From Marisa cornuarietis (Eukaryota > Mollusca > Gastropoda > Architaenioglossa > Ampullariidae), in the NCBI GenBank assembly GCA_004794655.1, contig SMMW01000214.1, positions 1,246,001-1,310,000 of the forward strand: DNA of 64,000 nt, read 5' to 3'. The notes under the pieces are model-generated. The model saw nothing but the letters and a program-made list of their open reading frames with translations, had not been told where the DNA came from and made no database searches. Both the position numbers and the translations under genes were made by a program. How positions within the stretch are numbered: the first letter of the stretch is position 1; every line of letters starts with the position of its first letter. Positions 36,823 through 48,958 of the stretch are shown piece by piece.

Positions 36823-37340
36823 GGGGTCATCGCTGTTCCCTCGATCTTGTGACGATGGTCAGTTTTACAGTCGAACAACAGGGAGTAACATCTTCCTCAC
36901 CGAGTATCCTGTTGTATATTTATTCATTTGCCAGTTGACTCAGTAAAAAGATTTAGATCTTCATTTCAATTGTCTAAACAAAACTCGTAAGTCCTTACCC
37001 GCTGGTTTTCCATGTTTTTAATCGCTGAGCTTTAACGAATCCAACAAAGTCCGCTGCATGTCTGCTCCATAACTGAATGATCAGGGGGTCAAAGCTTGGT
37101 TCTTTAACTTGAAGCCGGTCAACCATGAGCTAATTTTGTTGCCTGGTAATTTTTTTCTTACTACATTTTCTTACTTTATTTGTAAAATACGTGTCCTTTC
37201 ACACATTATTAAGATCTGTGCCAGATTACGTATAAATACAATGTAAAATCAAACTTTCTTCTTATATTAAATTTACTAACATTATTCTAACAGTATAAAA
37301 ATACAGTATCAGTCTGTGCAGACATCAGTGACGTATCAAA
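36823..37340. other. Receptor intron 3, middle: nothing recognised
   Basis: AT-rich sequence with no supported element. Confidence 0.4.
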
Positions 37341-38455
37341 AAGTTGGTAAATTCCTAAATTAGACTAAACTAAATTAATTAGACCAGACTAAATTACTCA
37401 ATTAGACTAGACTAAATTAATTAGACCAGACTAAACTACAAAATTAGACTAGACTAAATTAATTAAACCAGACTAAACTACTAAATTAGCCTAGACTAAT
37501 TTAATTAGACCAGAATAAATTACTGACTTAGACTAGACTAAATTACTCAATTATGCTAGACTAAACTACTAAATTAGACTAGACTATATTAATTAGAACA
37601 GATAAATAACTCAATCAGACTAGACTAAATTACTCAATTAGACTATACTAAATTAATTAGACCAGACTAAATTACTCAATTAGATTAGACTAAATTACTC
37701 AATTTGTCTAAATTACTAAATTAGACTAGACTAAAGTACTCAATTAGACTAAAATTACTCAATTAGATTAGACTAAATTAATCAATTTGACTAGACTAAA
37801 TTGCTCAATTAGACTAGACTAAACTACTCAATTAGACTAGACTAAATTACTCAATTAGACTAGACAAAATTACTCAATTTGACTAGACTAAATTACTCAA
37901 TTAGACTAGACTAAATTACTCAATTAGACTAAACTACTCAATTAGACTAGACTAAACTACTCAATTTGACTAAACTAAATTACTCAATTTGACTAGACTA
38001 AATTACTCAATTAGACTAGACTAAATTACTCAATTAGACTAGACTAAATTACTCAATTAGACTAAAGTACTCAATTAGACTAGACTAAACTACTCAATTT
38101 GACTAAACTAAATTACTCAATTTGACTAGACTAAATTACTCAATTAGACTAGACTAAACTACTCAATTAGACTAGACTAAACTACTCAATTAGACTAAAC
38201 TAAATTACTCAATTAGACTAGACTAAATTACTCAATTAGACTAGACTAAACTACTCAATTAGACTAGACTAAACTACTCAATTAGACTAGACTAAATTAC
38301 TCAATTAGACTAGACTAAATTACTCAATTAGACTAAACTACTCAATTAGACTAGACTAAACTACTCAATTTGACTAAACTAAATTACTCAATTTGACTAA
38401 ACTAAATTACTCAATTTGACTAGACTAAACTACTAAAATAGACTAGACTAAATTT
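37341..38455. repeat. AT-rich 23-bp minisatellite, about 48 units
   Basis: Units of the form CTCAATTAGACTAGACTAAA plus TTA, with a TTAATTAGACCAG variant at the left end and CTCAATTTGACTA variants in the right half. It lies in intron 3 about 330 bp before exon 4. Confidence 0.9.
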
Positions 38456-38784
38456 GGTATATGCATCTCATAGGCCTTTTTAAAAAAGATGAGAATCGCA
38501 CATCAGGAACTGTACTCTTCAGCCAAAGAAGCAAAAATTAGTTTACGATGAATTTTACTTCTTCCTCGTTCGCCAGGAAAGTAGGTGGCGGTAAGGCATC
38601 TGCAAAAGCGACATGAGCTAATGGAAATGACAGGCAGGTCTTTGCTCAAGCTCGGCCGAAGGAAAACAAAGTTGTTAAGCGCGTGCCTCGTTTTTTCTTG
38701 TCCTGCGCGTGTTTGGAGGCAATAATGTCGAGAAAAAGGTTGTGCCAGCGGCTCTAAGCCAATTTTTGTCCTCTTCACTTGCAG

Positions 38785-38909
38785 GCTGTCGGCGCCCCAG
38801 ACCCTGTCCTACATGGATGCCCATATCATCTCTGGAATCACTCTGGGTGCTCTTCTTCTTCTGGTCATAAACAGCTGCATCAATCCTATCATCTATAACT
38901 TCATGTCAG
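38785..38909 (+). CDS. Neuropeptide-type class A GPCR, exon 4 (ECL3 and TM7)
   Basis: Acceptor CTTCACTTGCAG joins phase 2 (AG|G gives Arg308). It encodes LSAPQTLSYMDAHIISG and TM7 (about 323-345) with N337-S-C and the signature N341-P-I-I-Y345, then NFMS. It ends in phase 1 at TCAG|GTTTGT. Reading on into the intron would stop soon, so splicing to exon 5 is required. Confidence 0.9.
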
Positions 38910-39452
38910 GTTTGTCGATCAGGGCCCGTATTCATGAAGCGAAGGTATGTCCCGGGCAAATCAAGGGTTAGCGCCCTGTCTCTGTAGTTATCAAGCGGCA
39001 GCCAGAGTCCCCGGATGTTTACCCATGGTACCGCAGCCCTGGTCCAGTGTCCCTGTCATAAAGCAATATCTGTCTCCATTTTGTCCCCGTATAACGAATT
39101 ACTATTGCTTCATGAATACAACCCCTGGCTTACTGTCTATTCCTGTATTTGCGTCTTAGCTTGAGCAGGTTGGCCACTCTTCAACGTTTAGGCTTTAATC
39201 CTTTTGTGCAAACATTTGTTTTTGCAAATCTGCCATGCAAAAATATTTAGTTGAGTGCGTAACACTCACGCAAGAATAATATATAATGATTTTGTTTTGT
39301 TCTCTTACCAGGATTAAGAGTTATGAAGACCGGTGATGGGACATTAAAATATCTTTTATATCTTGGTCGTCTCTGCTTTTTGGTGTGATTCTAATGTCAG
39401 ATGTGATCTTACTTGTATCTCGTATAGCACGTGACTTGCCTGTAATTTGCAG
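38910..39452. other. Receptor intron 4: nothing else seen
   Basis: Ordinary intron ending at TAATTTGCAG. Confidence 0.6.
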
Positions 39453-39521
39453 TGAAGTTCCGGAATGAATTCCGTGCAGTGTGTCACTGCTGGCTCAAGA
39501 TCTGCGCAGCAGGAGACAAAG
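39453..39521 (+). CDS. Neuropeptide-type class A GPCR, exon 5 (helix 8)
   Basis: 69 bases that follow the previous exon in phase 1 (G|TG gives Val350). They encode KFRNEFRAVCHCWLKICAAG, DK: an amphipathic helix 8 with the KFRxEF pattern typical of class A peptide receptors and several cysteines that could be palmitoylated. The exon leaves phase 1 at AAAG|GTGCAAG. Without splicing the frame stays open to a stop at 39647-39649, which would add an unrelated tail, so a longer terminal version cannot be excluded. Confidence 0.85.
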
Positions 39522-39890
39522 GTGCAAGGTCCAATAACCGTATGTATACACGTGTGAATATCCTGCACAAGCATTGTTACACACATAATCAATTGTTTTC
39601 AGTGCCGTTACACATAATTACTAAAGGACAAAGAAAAGTTACAGGATAATAAATGTCTGAAGACCGTTCTTAACTGGACAAGGTACTCAAGCCCACACTT
39701 TCGATGTACCCTAAAGTCCCATTGGCGAAGTATTGGCAGACAAGTTTTAAATTATCAGGTTAATCAAAGTTCCAATGTCTCGAAATTGTGCCCCTAAGCC
39801 ATTGGTTTCGCGTGATCTTCAAATTATCCCAAGATTTGATGACAAGAAGGGCGTTGATCCCTTTTCTCGCGGTCAGCTTGTGTTGGAGTG
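39522..39890. other. Receptor intron 5, first part: nothing recognised
   Basis: Intron sequence, no supported feature. Confidence 0.4.
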
Positions 39891-39894
39891 ATGT

Positions 39895-40060
39895 CACCTC
39901 TCCTTCGCTGCATTACCTTCCTTGACCCTGTACAGACCTAAGTATCCACTACACCGCTAGGTCAGTTAGGAGGAACTCGCTGCGCCACGCGGGAATCGAA
40001 CCGCCCAGTTCGCGCGTTTAGGGGTCGGACACCGTTGCCAAACTATTGGGCCAAACCAGA
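39895..40060 (-). mobile_element. tRNA-derived SINE, minus strand (family B, copy 2)
   Basis: The minus strand has TAGTTTGGCAACGG near the A-box position and an exact B-box GGTTCGATTCC. Both are followed by GTGGCGCAGCGAG and AACTGACC, matching the block order of the copy at 1660-1820. Confidence 0.65.
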
Positions 40061-40421
40061 CCAAGGGGAAAAATGTCTGTTCTTAAAAAAGAATTATTTC
40101 TTCCGTAGCTCTGCAACCGAACAACGTGGTTCTTTTTCTTTTTATTACAGTAATAGATTTCTGGGTGTTGAAAATCACATTTTTGAAATATTGCCATTGG
40201 TGTCTAATCTTAGAATTACAATCTTGTCTCCCTTCCTCGTCCTTGTTAATGCTGCAGAAAGTATTTAAAGCGATAACTTCATGCTCTGGCACTCACAAAC
40301 ACATTGCACTTGCATTCTTTCGTTTCCCTCCTTGATTTGTAGGGGGAAGTGCTATTCTGAAGTAGCGGAATTCCCCTACATTTACACTTAACACAACTTT
40401 TTCCCTTTTTTTCTTCCACAG

Positions 40422-40449
40422 ACGAAATGGAGCCGATGTCTGTCAAAAG
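40422..40449 (+). CDS. Candidate receptor tail microexon (28 bases)
   Basis: A strong acceptor (TTTTTTTCTTCCACAG) precedes ACGAAATGGAGCCGATGTCT... and the donor AAAAG|GTACTT follows. Entered in phase 1 from exon 5 it adds DEMEPMSVK and leaves phase 2. The acidic/Ser-rich content suits a cytoplasmic tail. Support is splice signals and frame only. Confidence 0.5.
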
Positions 40450-40711
40450 GTACTTATCTCCCCCTTGTGCAAGATTCCTACTGTATGCTGCGTGCTCTGT
40501 GTACCAGGCTTGCTCGCTTCTTTGTTTGATTCTTGTCGCTTCCTTTGCTTTTCTTTCCTTGTGACCACTGTTATTTTCGAAAGTCGCATTAAATGACAAT
40601 GTTGTTATGGTAGGAGTATGCCCACATACTGAAACCGTTATCATTATATTTAACTCAGTCTTTGTAACACAGCTTTGTAAACTAAATTATTCTTTCATCC
40701 TTTTTTCCCAG

Positions 40712-40734
40712 CCTGACCTCTTAGAATTCGGAAA
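40712..40734 (+). CDS. Candidate alternative receptor tail exon ending SLTS-stop
   Basis: The acceptor TTTTTTCCCAG ends at 40711. Read in phase 2 after the 28-base microexon it gives SLTS and a TAG at 40722-40724. A donor-like GTGAGT follows at 40735. It would give a very short tail; low support. Confidence 0.25.
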
Positions 40735-41696
40735 GTGAGTTTATATGAGTTTGAAGTGTTGTAGCTGGAAGATTGTTGACTCACTCAATGTACTCATGAT
40801 GGAAGACTGACTGTTCTGTCGGCTCAGCAAAACATTTTCTTCTGATATCAACAGTCGTGACACTACGGGAAGGGAATGGAAACTTCTTATGCTTGTGGTC
40901 CAGTTTGCAGACCACGTGACTGCTTGAAATTTAACTGAAAATTATATGGCTTTCTTTCGTGTCGCTGCTTGTTAAAAACTTATTATTTCGCAATTACACC
41001 TGAACTTGTCTTCCTGTGTCTTCTACTTACTCTTCTACTCCTACCTCCACTCCGGCTGTAGCGTGAGCGTCTATGGTCTGAAGTGAGTAGTGATGTGTGC
41101 GCATGTCCTGTTGTCATTTCCGCTCAGGTTGGTTTGATTTATCCCCCCCCCCCTGTCCATGACTCGCGCTTGTCCTTATGCACGCAGGTAGCGCTGCTAC
41201 TGCACCTCTTACCTGTATTTACGTCTTATTATTCTGTTTGGCCTACCTGTTTGCCTTACCTGTACTTGCCTACCTTTCTGTTTATCAGTGGAGTAATCCC
41301 CCCTGTGATGCTTCGCCATTTAGTTTGTCTTTTACTCTATTGCAGGCAGAGAGAAAATTTTCCTTCAGTTTTATGTAAGACTCTCTTCTTTGTTCTGTAA
41401 TTGGTTTTCATATGTTTCGCTCAAGCTTGAGTGGTCTACCCTTTGAATGAAGAAATCAACATCCTTTGCATTTCTGTACACACTGCAACATCTAACAACT
41501 AACACATTTTAAGTAACTCCAACCTGGTCTTTACTAATCCCTTAAAAAAATCTCTCACTTTTAAAAAAGGAATAATTAATCTGTAACAATTTGTGTTAAC
41601 AGAATAGTTTATAGAACCATTCTAGTCGCTGATTATTATGCAATTGTACATATTCGTATCTCACTGAAGGAAATATTGCTGATTTTTATGCAGATT
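40735..41696. other. Receptor tail intron region: nothing further recognised
   Basis: Pyrimidine-rich and AT-rich sequence with no element beyond the candidate 21-base exon. Confidence 0.35.
41062..41082 (+). CDS. Candidate receptor tail cassette microexon (21 bases)
   Basis: The acceptor CCGGCTGTAG and donor GAA|GTGAGT frame 21 bases. Entered in phase 2 from the 28-base microexon they add SVSVYGL and leave phase 2 again, so inclusion does not disturb the frame. Entered in phase 1 they hit TGA. Confidence 0.3.
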
Positions 41697-41780
41697 TTAT
41701 ATAATAATAATAATAAAGCAGATTTATATAGCGCAATTTTCAACTCCAGAGTCGACTCAATGCGCTGTACAGTGTATGGG
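41697..41780 (-). mobile_element. LINE/SINE 3' tail with (ATT)n, minus strand
   Basis: On the minus strand TACAGCGCATTGAGTCGACT leads to AATTGCGCTATATAAATCTG and ends in a TTATTATTATTAT run (41700-41715). GCGCTATATAAAT plus a short trinucleotide tail is typical of CR1/L2-type elements and SINEs that borrow their tails. Confidence 0.65.
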
Positions 41781-41784
41781 GTTA

Positions 41785-43715
41785 GTTTTAAAATCACTGA
41801 AAAATAGCAGAATTCTTGTAGTAAGATCATCAGATTAGTTTTACAATCACTGAGAAATATCCAGATTCTGTTCAAGAATTTCCGGACTGAACTACTGGAG
41901 GCAATCAGCAGTATGCTAGGATAGTCATAGACTGTGGAGTTGTGGAAGCCAGTGAGACACACCTGTCCGCTAGCTGATATAAAGCATGGGTAGTCTTCAC
42001 ACCCCTGTGTATGACCAGCAGGTCACGGCAAGAACCATAGCCCACGACAAGCATGACTGTCCACAGTTCATGGCGATGGACGAAGCTACAGTAATGTGGG
42101 AGAAGTCTCATATTGTAACTGCTTGGTTAATACATCTTTCTATACATAAGAGAACTCGTCATCTCAGTTTTCTACATCAATCCGCTTAACAGCCACCTAC
42201 AGTCCTGTTGTGGAGTGCGGAGCTACATGCAGTGTCGTTGTATCTGTGAGACCTTTGGCTATTCCTGTATATTGCTGATAGACACACGCCACACTGTCAA
42301 ACTGCACGATGACCACTTCTGATGACGATGACTCATTGATGTTGATAGTGACCTTCACCTTGTTTTCTGCCAGTGGTGGGGAGGTGATATCGTCAGGTTA
42401 CTTGCTGGTGGAGAATCAGACAACTGAGATGCGGAATAAGCACACTGATTTGTTACTGATTTGTCTGACATACCCTTTGTCTGTCTTTAGCCTCTTGTCA
42501 CTCTTGAATCTATGAACTTTACCAGCTACTTGTTTTAGCAAGTCGTCTGCTCCGGGACCCGTGCTGGCTCTCAACGGCCGTGAGTTGAGAGAAAAGCCTT
42601 CGTGTCGCTGTGTGATCTAAAGATCTTCAGAAAAAAGCGTTATGGCGTCAGGCAGAAAGCGATGCAGCGAAGAAAGTACCGACTTACACAATGGGCACTA
42701 AAAACACAACAAACTAAGAAAAATACAAAAATTGTGTCTATATTCATAGACATTTATACATACGTAGATATATATATATATACAAGTATCTTATGGAAAG
42801 AAATATCAGTTTTGCTTGTCTTGAAGGTTTGGCGACTAAAATACTACTATTTACATTAGGAGACTGTGTACCATACACACACAGAGTAAAACTTGACTTT
42901 ACAGAACGACAATCTAACATTTATCAAGTGCTTGTAAAGTTAAAAAACTTATCTACCCAACCAGTTGTGTGAATAAGGAGCCTGTTATATATAAAACCTT
43001 AACTTGAGACCCTTGCAACTAACACCTGTCAAGTCTGGAATACAGGTAAAAGTGCTTTGTTTACTCCAATGACCAGCAAAGGACTAAATCCTCTTCTGGT
43101 AAACATCTAACAGCCGAGCCTGTAATATGATTAAGGACATAGTGTCACAGTGTTGTTATGTATCATGTGACTTAGTGTAGTGGCATAACTTAGCGAGCTA
43201 TAGTTGTTACATCCTGCAATATTGACATGCAGCTAATTACTAATTTAGTGCTAAATAAAACTTTGTTTCTTTTAAATCTCAGCAATTACATCTTGATAAG
43301 TCGTGTGCGGCAACAGAAAGTACATGGCGAACAAAACTTGTGTAAATTTTTGTTTCTTAGTGTTTTCCAAACGATGCTGGAAGTCGCTAACAAGCTGTAG
43401 GTTTGTCAGAATTCTGTCTCCATTTGTACCACTTTCTGTAGCACGTGCTGCACGTTTTCTTGGAGTAACTGTTAATCATTAGTTAATCACTGCGTCTGCA
43501 GCGTAAACATAACATTACTCATTACATACCTATGAAAACATATCGCAAATTAGAAGACTTACAGCATTAATAAGATTATTGAATTTATTTTTAAATTAAA
43601 AACACTGTTAGAAGACCCAAGAAGTTTAAAAAGAAAACCAACTCAGAAACGTCTTCTTGTTTGAGGGCGAAACTCTGATCGACTCTCTAACCAACCCTCT
43701 AGCAGTACGATGACT
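41785..43715. other. No gene recognised
   Basis: AT-rich DNA between candidate receptor tail exons. No supported exon. Confidence 0.4.
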
Positions 43716-43717
43716 GA

Positions 43718-43818
43718 CTTGTTGGTGGGCCGGTTGGTGGGCTGGTTGGTGGGCCGGTTGGTGTGCTGGTTGGTGGGCTGGTAGGTGGGCCGGTTGGTGG
43801 GCTGGTTGGTGGGTGGGA
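43718..43818. repeat. 12/24-bp GGTTGGTGGGC(C/T) repeat
   Basis: About eight copies of GGTTGGTGGGCT or GGTTGGTGGGCC. The regular GG pairs could fold as two-layer G-quadruplexes. Confidence 0.85.
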
Positions 43819-44656
43819 GATTTGCTCGCTCAGTAACGTTTTATTTGATATCTGCGAAAATACTGATACACTGAGCAGGCTATCTTCGGCATGTGCACTG
43901 AATCAGAAATTGGTTTGTTTTTATTTGTGGAGTAAATGGCCGAGAAATATAAACCAACCAATCAAAATGTGCTGAGCACTTCTGTCCTGATGTTTTTCCC
44001 AGCATGGGAGGATGCTTAATGTTAATAAATACCAACAAGAACCCGTAGTCCAAATGTCCTACTCATTTCTCAACAAAACCACATGACAGCAAAACAGGAT
44101 GAAAGTAGGCCACCTTGAACATATATTTTGACACGGAAGTTTTAGGGCTGAGGACCATTATCCTTTAACACCTCAGTTGAAGTTGTTGAAGATCGTAATA
44201 TTTTAATGGAATAGTTTAAGTTGCTAGCGACCATTATTTTCTAACAGGGCAGTGGGGTAATAATTTTTGTATCTAACGACTGGGTAAGGCTCGAATCAAG
44301 ATACTCTTTCCCAAAATGTATATTAGCACCTTAGTTTGTTCTCGACATACTCGCCTACAAACTTCATGCATCATCGACTGTGCATTGAAAGAGGCTGTAG
44401 AGAGAAACACACCGCATGTAGTGCCAGCCCTCCCCTGGGCTGAAGTCTTCAGACCATAACCGTGTCTATGCACACTCCTATGTTGCTGACATTTGTGCAC
44501 GGTAATGTTTGTGTGGATGTATCTCGCGAACGGAAGGGTGTATTTATCTAAACTTGGGAAACACTGTCTTGCATTGCGCTCGAACCAATGACTAAAAGAA
44601 TGATGTACCCAACTAGTTCTTCAAACACGATAAATTTATTCAGTTAGGCATGTTAT
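43819..44656. other. No gene recognised
   Basis: AT-rich sequence with two or three loosely similar TTGAAGA/TTTTAA phrases; nothing definite. Confidence 0.35.
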
Positions 44657-44665
44657 GTTTCAGAC

Positions 44666-45370
44666 GGTGACTGGACACTTAATCCCCGGACACTTAATCC
44701 CCGGCACTTAATCCCCGACACTTCATCCCCGACACTTCATCCCCTAGACACTTAATCCCCTAGACACTTAATCCCCAGACACTTCATCCCCAGACACTTC
44801 ATCCCCAAATCGCAACACAACACTCAAAACTGCTATTTTGTGAACTTGAAATATTATAAAAGAAATGTGTCGCGTGGTAACTCTGGGTAACTCTGGTAAG
44901 ACTGGGTTGCGCTGGGTTTACAATTATGTGCGCCGGGAGAGAGAAACGTCCAAAGAAGAAGTAGGCTGAATTGGCCATGAGAATCAGCAACATTGTACAG
45001 CGATATGAGGCAATGGATCGTCTTCTGTACCTCCGATCATTAGCTTACCTGTCATATTGATTAACAACACTTTTCATATCTTAATGTTGAAGAACATTGA
45101 CTTTAATAGCTCACATGAACTGTAACTAATGTTATAAATGTTGAAATTAAGTATTATTTTAATTGTCAAACTTATTTTGATGTTTACATGAAATAATTAT
45201 TTGAATTTGAATTAAAATTTTCATTCACTTCATAATTTTTTTAGTTGAAATTTCATTTTGAGGATGAAGTGTCTGGGGGATTAAGTGTCGGGGATGAAGT
45301 GTCGGGGATGAAGTGTCTGGGGATGAAGTGTCTGGGGATGAAGTGTCTGGGGATTAAGTGTCGGGGATTC
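44666..45370. mobile_element. Foldback-type element with tandem-repeat inverted ends and 9-bp direct repeat
   Basis: The left end (about 44674-44812) is an array of GACACTTAATCCCCG/GACACTTCATCCCCA units. The right end (about 45262-45370) is the same array inverted (GGGGATGAAGTGTC, GGGGATTAAGTGTCG). The middle (44813-45261) is AT-rich and lacks coding potential. The nine bases GTTTCAGAC stand directly before it (44657-44665) and directly after it (45371-45379), as expected for a target-site duplication. Terminal arrays of short repeats in inverted orientation define foldback elements; Drosophila FB elements also make 9-bp duplications. No transposase is present, so it is non-autonomous. Confidence 0.8.
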
Positions 45371-45379
45371 GTTTCAGAC

Positions 45380-46310
45380 ATGGTAGCTTTATTTATTTCA
45401 TGCATTGTCTTTTAACAGGACATTTTAAGTTATTGCAGTGCATTATATTTAAACACTACCAGTGTCAGTTGTTGAGAATGTGCATTTTAACGGTCTTAGT
45501 TGTTGAAAACCATCAGATTTTAACAAATGGAACATTTATTCAAGCAGATTATATGTTAACACAGCAGTTAAATTGTTGAGAACCATAATATTTTAAAATA
45601 CCTGTTGTTGACGAACACTGTATTTTTTACGGCGGTCAAGAATAACATCACAAACATTCTGTTTACAAACATTAACCTGCTTTCTAGCAAAAAACTAACA
45701 TAGCCACAAACTGTTTTTATTTTAAAGATGTTAAATTGGTCTTCAGTTTCGCGTGCAATCATTCTGAATTATTTCAGGTTGTGAAAAAATACGACCTCGA
45801 GTCGATTCATGAAGGCCGCGGTGTTTACGGACTCTTTAGACAAAGAAGACAAATTGACTCTAGTCGTGACGTAGGCGGGTCCGTTGGTCACAGATTATCG
45901 AGCGAGGCTGGAGCTTTGTCAGCTGTTTTGTCACAGACCCATCGGACAAGTGTCACGTGATGCTGTGACAGTGTTGACAGTTTTGTCCACTGGCCACCAG
46001 TTACACTGGTTACTGTCTGTAATCTGTCGGCACCACGGGCGGCTTGCAAACTGCGGGAAAACAAAGTTCTACAAGAAATGTAAACATTTGTGCTGTCTGA
46101 GTCCTGTCTGTAATAAAGTGGGGGGGGGGAGTGGTGGGCGTGTTGTACAAATTTTGCTGCCAGTACAAACCGCCTGAATACAACTCAGGCTGAGGAAGTC
46201 TTATTCAGTTTTGCAATATAATTCTTATTTCTCACACGGAGATCGTTGGTCCAAAACTTTGTTTGGTAATGATGGGCAGAGTGAAGTATGTAGTGGCTAC
46301 ATTGAAACTA
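45380..46310. other. No gene recognised
   Basis: An open frame at 45779-45960 follows an acceptor-like ATTATTTCAG but has no recognisable domain and no fitting phase from the receptor exons. Confidence 0.3.
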
Positions 46311-46314
46311 TGTC

Positions 46315-46560
46315 TTTGTGTCTTATGCTCTGTCACGCCAGTATTATCTATGTTACTGTGTCACACGATCCTCTGTCACGCCACTATTATCTATGTTACT
46401 GTGTGTCACACGATCCTCTGTTACGCCGGTATTATCTATGACTGGGTGTCACTCTAATCTCTGTCAAGCCAGTATTATGTTACTGTGTCACTCTAATCTC
46501 TGTCATGACAGTATTCTGTTACTGTGTGTAACATTATCCTCTGTCACGCCAGTATTTTCC
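46315..46560. repeat. Degenerate tandem repeat, about 40-bp unit
   Basis: About six diverged copies of CTCTGTCACGCCAGTATTAT with TTACTGTGTCAC. Confidence 0.75.
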
Positions 46561-47109
46561 AGTTTGCTCAGCTTTTCTTCACTCTGCGTTTTTCATCATT
46601 TTACGAGCTCCAAATCCAGGATGCCAGTGTTTTGACGACCCCTGTCCCCCACCTCTATGCCCTCGCCATCAGGGGACTGACAGTCAACTCTCACACGTGG
46701 GTGTTAAGAGAAGTCAGTCTGTACCTCTGGCAGCCTACTTGAACCGCCTCAGTCCTGTGTATTAGATGCCATGGTTTTGCTGCTCGAAATGTTGCCAATT
46801 TAAGTCTCCTATTTAACTTATCATTTGATTTGCTTTTTCCTTTAAACGTAGCGTTCCAGGAGCAAACGTCGATTTTTTTTTTATAAAGCGTTCGCCTTTT
46901 TTGGTGAAGACTGGAGCTTTGATCCTCCATCTGGATCGATGCCAAGTGTATATACTTCTCGTAAACAAGGACCAAGGGAGGGGGGAAGTCCTTATAAAAA
47001 ATAAACAGGTTCTTGTTCGGGAAACAGATCAGTGTATAAAAAGGACAGAAAAAACGTCGCCTCCAAGATGGAAGAAACTGTCTGAAGCTGCATTTAAACT
47101 CTATTTCAG
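46561..47109. other. No gene recognised
   Basis: No supported feature. Confidence 0.35.
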
Positions 47110-47265
47110 ACTATGACTACATAAAAACTGTTTCAGAGTGTAATTATTTAAAAACCGCTTCAGAATGTATTTACTTAAACAGTTTCAGACTGTGATTACT
47201 TTAACACTGTTGCAAGCTGTAATCACTTAAACAGTTCCAGGCTCTGATTACTCAAACACGCGAGT
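47110..47265. repeat. Degenerate tandem repeat, about 32-bp unit
   Basis: Five diverged copies of AACNGTTTCAGANTGTNATT followed by ACTTAAA. Confidence 0.65.
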
Positions 47266-47287
47266 TGTCTTCTCCTCTCTACCCCAG

Positions 47288-47330
47288 TCGTGAGTCATCC
47301 ATTGAAGGCCGACTTGAAATAGCTGACTAA
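47288..47330 (+). CDS. Candidate alternative terminal exon of the receptor
   Basis: The acceptor TCTTCTCCTCTCTACCCCAG is one of the best in the window. Entered in phase 2, as left by the microexons at 40422 and 41062, the exon reads RESSIEGRLEIAD and stops at TAA (47328-47330). Ser/Glu-rich short ends of this kind are common in receptor tails. No close AATAAA was noticed. Evidence is splice signal plus frame only. Confidence 0.35.
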
Positions 47331-47334
47331 AATT

Positions 47335-48595
47335 ATGGTATTGACACGGATTTCGGAGTTTCTTATTTATAATGTGTCTTATAAAAGTTACTTCTGACTT
47401 TTGTTATTAATTCCTGTGTTCAACTGTGTCTATGCAGTTAAGGTACAGTAGAGAACGGACACAATTCAATCTTGCCAGCCATTGTGCTATCAATATTCTG
47501 AAAGAGCTCGGACATGCTGGCTAAATGTTCTGAGGACCGGAGGTCGGAAGATGATGTTTAAATATCTCTTAGGGATTCCAAGATCGAAATGCATAAAACA
47601 TATTTTGAGCTCTGACCTCGAAGCATCATCTGTGAATTTTGGCATTCATATCTTACCCATGATTGATGTTTATGGGTCTTTCGACACATGAAGCAAACTC
47701 GTATCCAGTTTCGCTGTCAAGTAGCTTTGTAGACAAATGTGCTTACTGGGTTTTTATTAGCACTTCGCATCTCTCGGGTTACTTGTTCTCGAAAGTATAG
47801 TGCTCAGCGCGTTTTGACTGACATTCTTCTCGCCCATTTACTCTCCACAGAAAAATAGATTATTTTGTTTACAAACTATTTACCTTTCGTATCTCTTATT
47901 CATGATCCTAAGTTATTTTTGGGCAGATCTGCAGTACTTGTACCTGCCTTTTGCGTGCTTTCATTTCCGGTTGTGAATACAAACCAAAGTGTTAGGGAAG
48001 AGAGATCAATGTGGTGGCTTGCACACTGTGACGGATTTAGTTCGCATGAGGTCCCGCCTGCCTTTGAACTGGATGACTTGAAATTCTCGCTGAGGGCTTA
48101 TGTATTTATTTATTTTTTACCTGTCCGCTTTCTATCTTCTTTTGCTCTCTCCTTCATCAATTAGTTCATCCCTTTCTTTCGGCGCACAGGTGTCCGTCGT
48201 CAAGCTTTTATGTTATCTACCGTTGACTTGCTGATGTGAAGACAAGAAACAGGTGCGAGAAAAGCAATGTTGCTTTGTCAGTTTCAGAAGAAGCCGAATG
48301 ACGGAGTACGACAGCGCTGGTGGTAAGACGAGCCTGACAGATGCCTGATGGGATTTGCTGACAGGAAACACAAAGACGCCATCTTGTGCTGCGTCACTTC
48401 CTACTGAATTTGTTTCTCAGCCTATTATTGTTTCTTTCATAAAATAAATTTGCTTTGAATCAATGCACAGAAGAAATGTCCAAAGAGTTTTATTCAGTGA
48501 TTAAGTTTCTTATCAAGTCAAAAATTCTTTATTCGGTGAAGAAGAAGACGCTTTATTTTAATTTACTTTATTTTCATATTTCATATATTTCATAT
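47335..48595. other. No gene recognised
   Basis: AT-rich DNA without a supported exon. Confidence 0.35.
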
Positions 48596-48597
48596 AT

Positions 48598-48927
48598 TTC
48601 CATATCCGCCACCTTCCTACAACTGAATCTTTCAAATCTGCACTGAAAACGCACCTCTTCCTTGAGCATTACTCCTAACACAGTCCACACAATGCTCGTC
48701 CTTCTTACCCCCCCCCCTTCCCTCTTGCTACTTTACCCATCTTTCTCGCAGAATCACTATATTTCTCTGTTCCTGTTACTTGATGCCTTTTGTTTTCTGT
48801 TTCGTCAGTACTGTCGTTTTCTTTCGTCCCCTTTGTTCTGTGTCTACTTAGTCCACGTCTCTTCCTCGTTTTAAGCGCTAAGAGCATGCTCTCTATGAGT
48901 GTGAATATGCGCTATACAAATCTTCAC

Positions 48928-48958
<31 letters not shown>

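Noticed and set aside
45779..45960. Open frame after an acceptor-like site (VVKKYDLESIHEGRG...) as a receptor tail exon
   Set aside because: Only the phase-0 frame is long and exon 5 leaves in phase 1. The phase-1 reading ends after a dozen residues with no recognisable feature.
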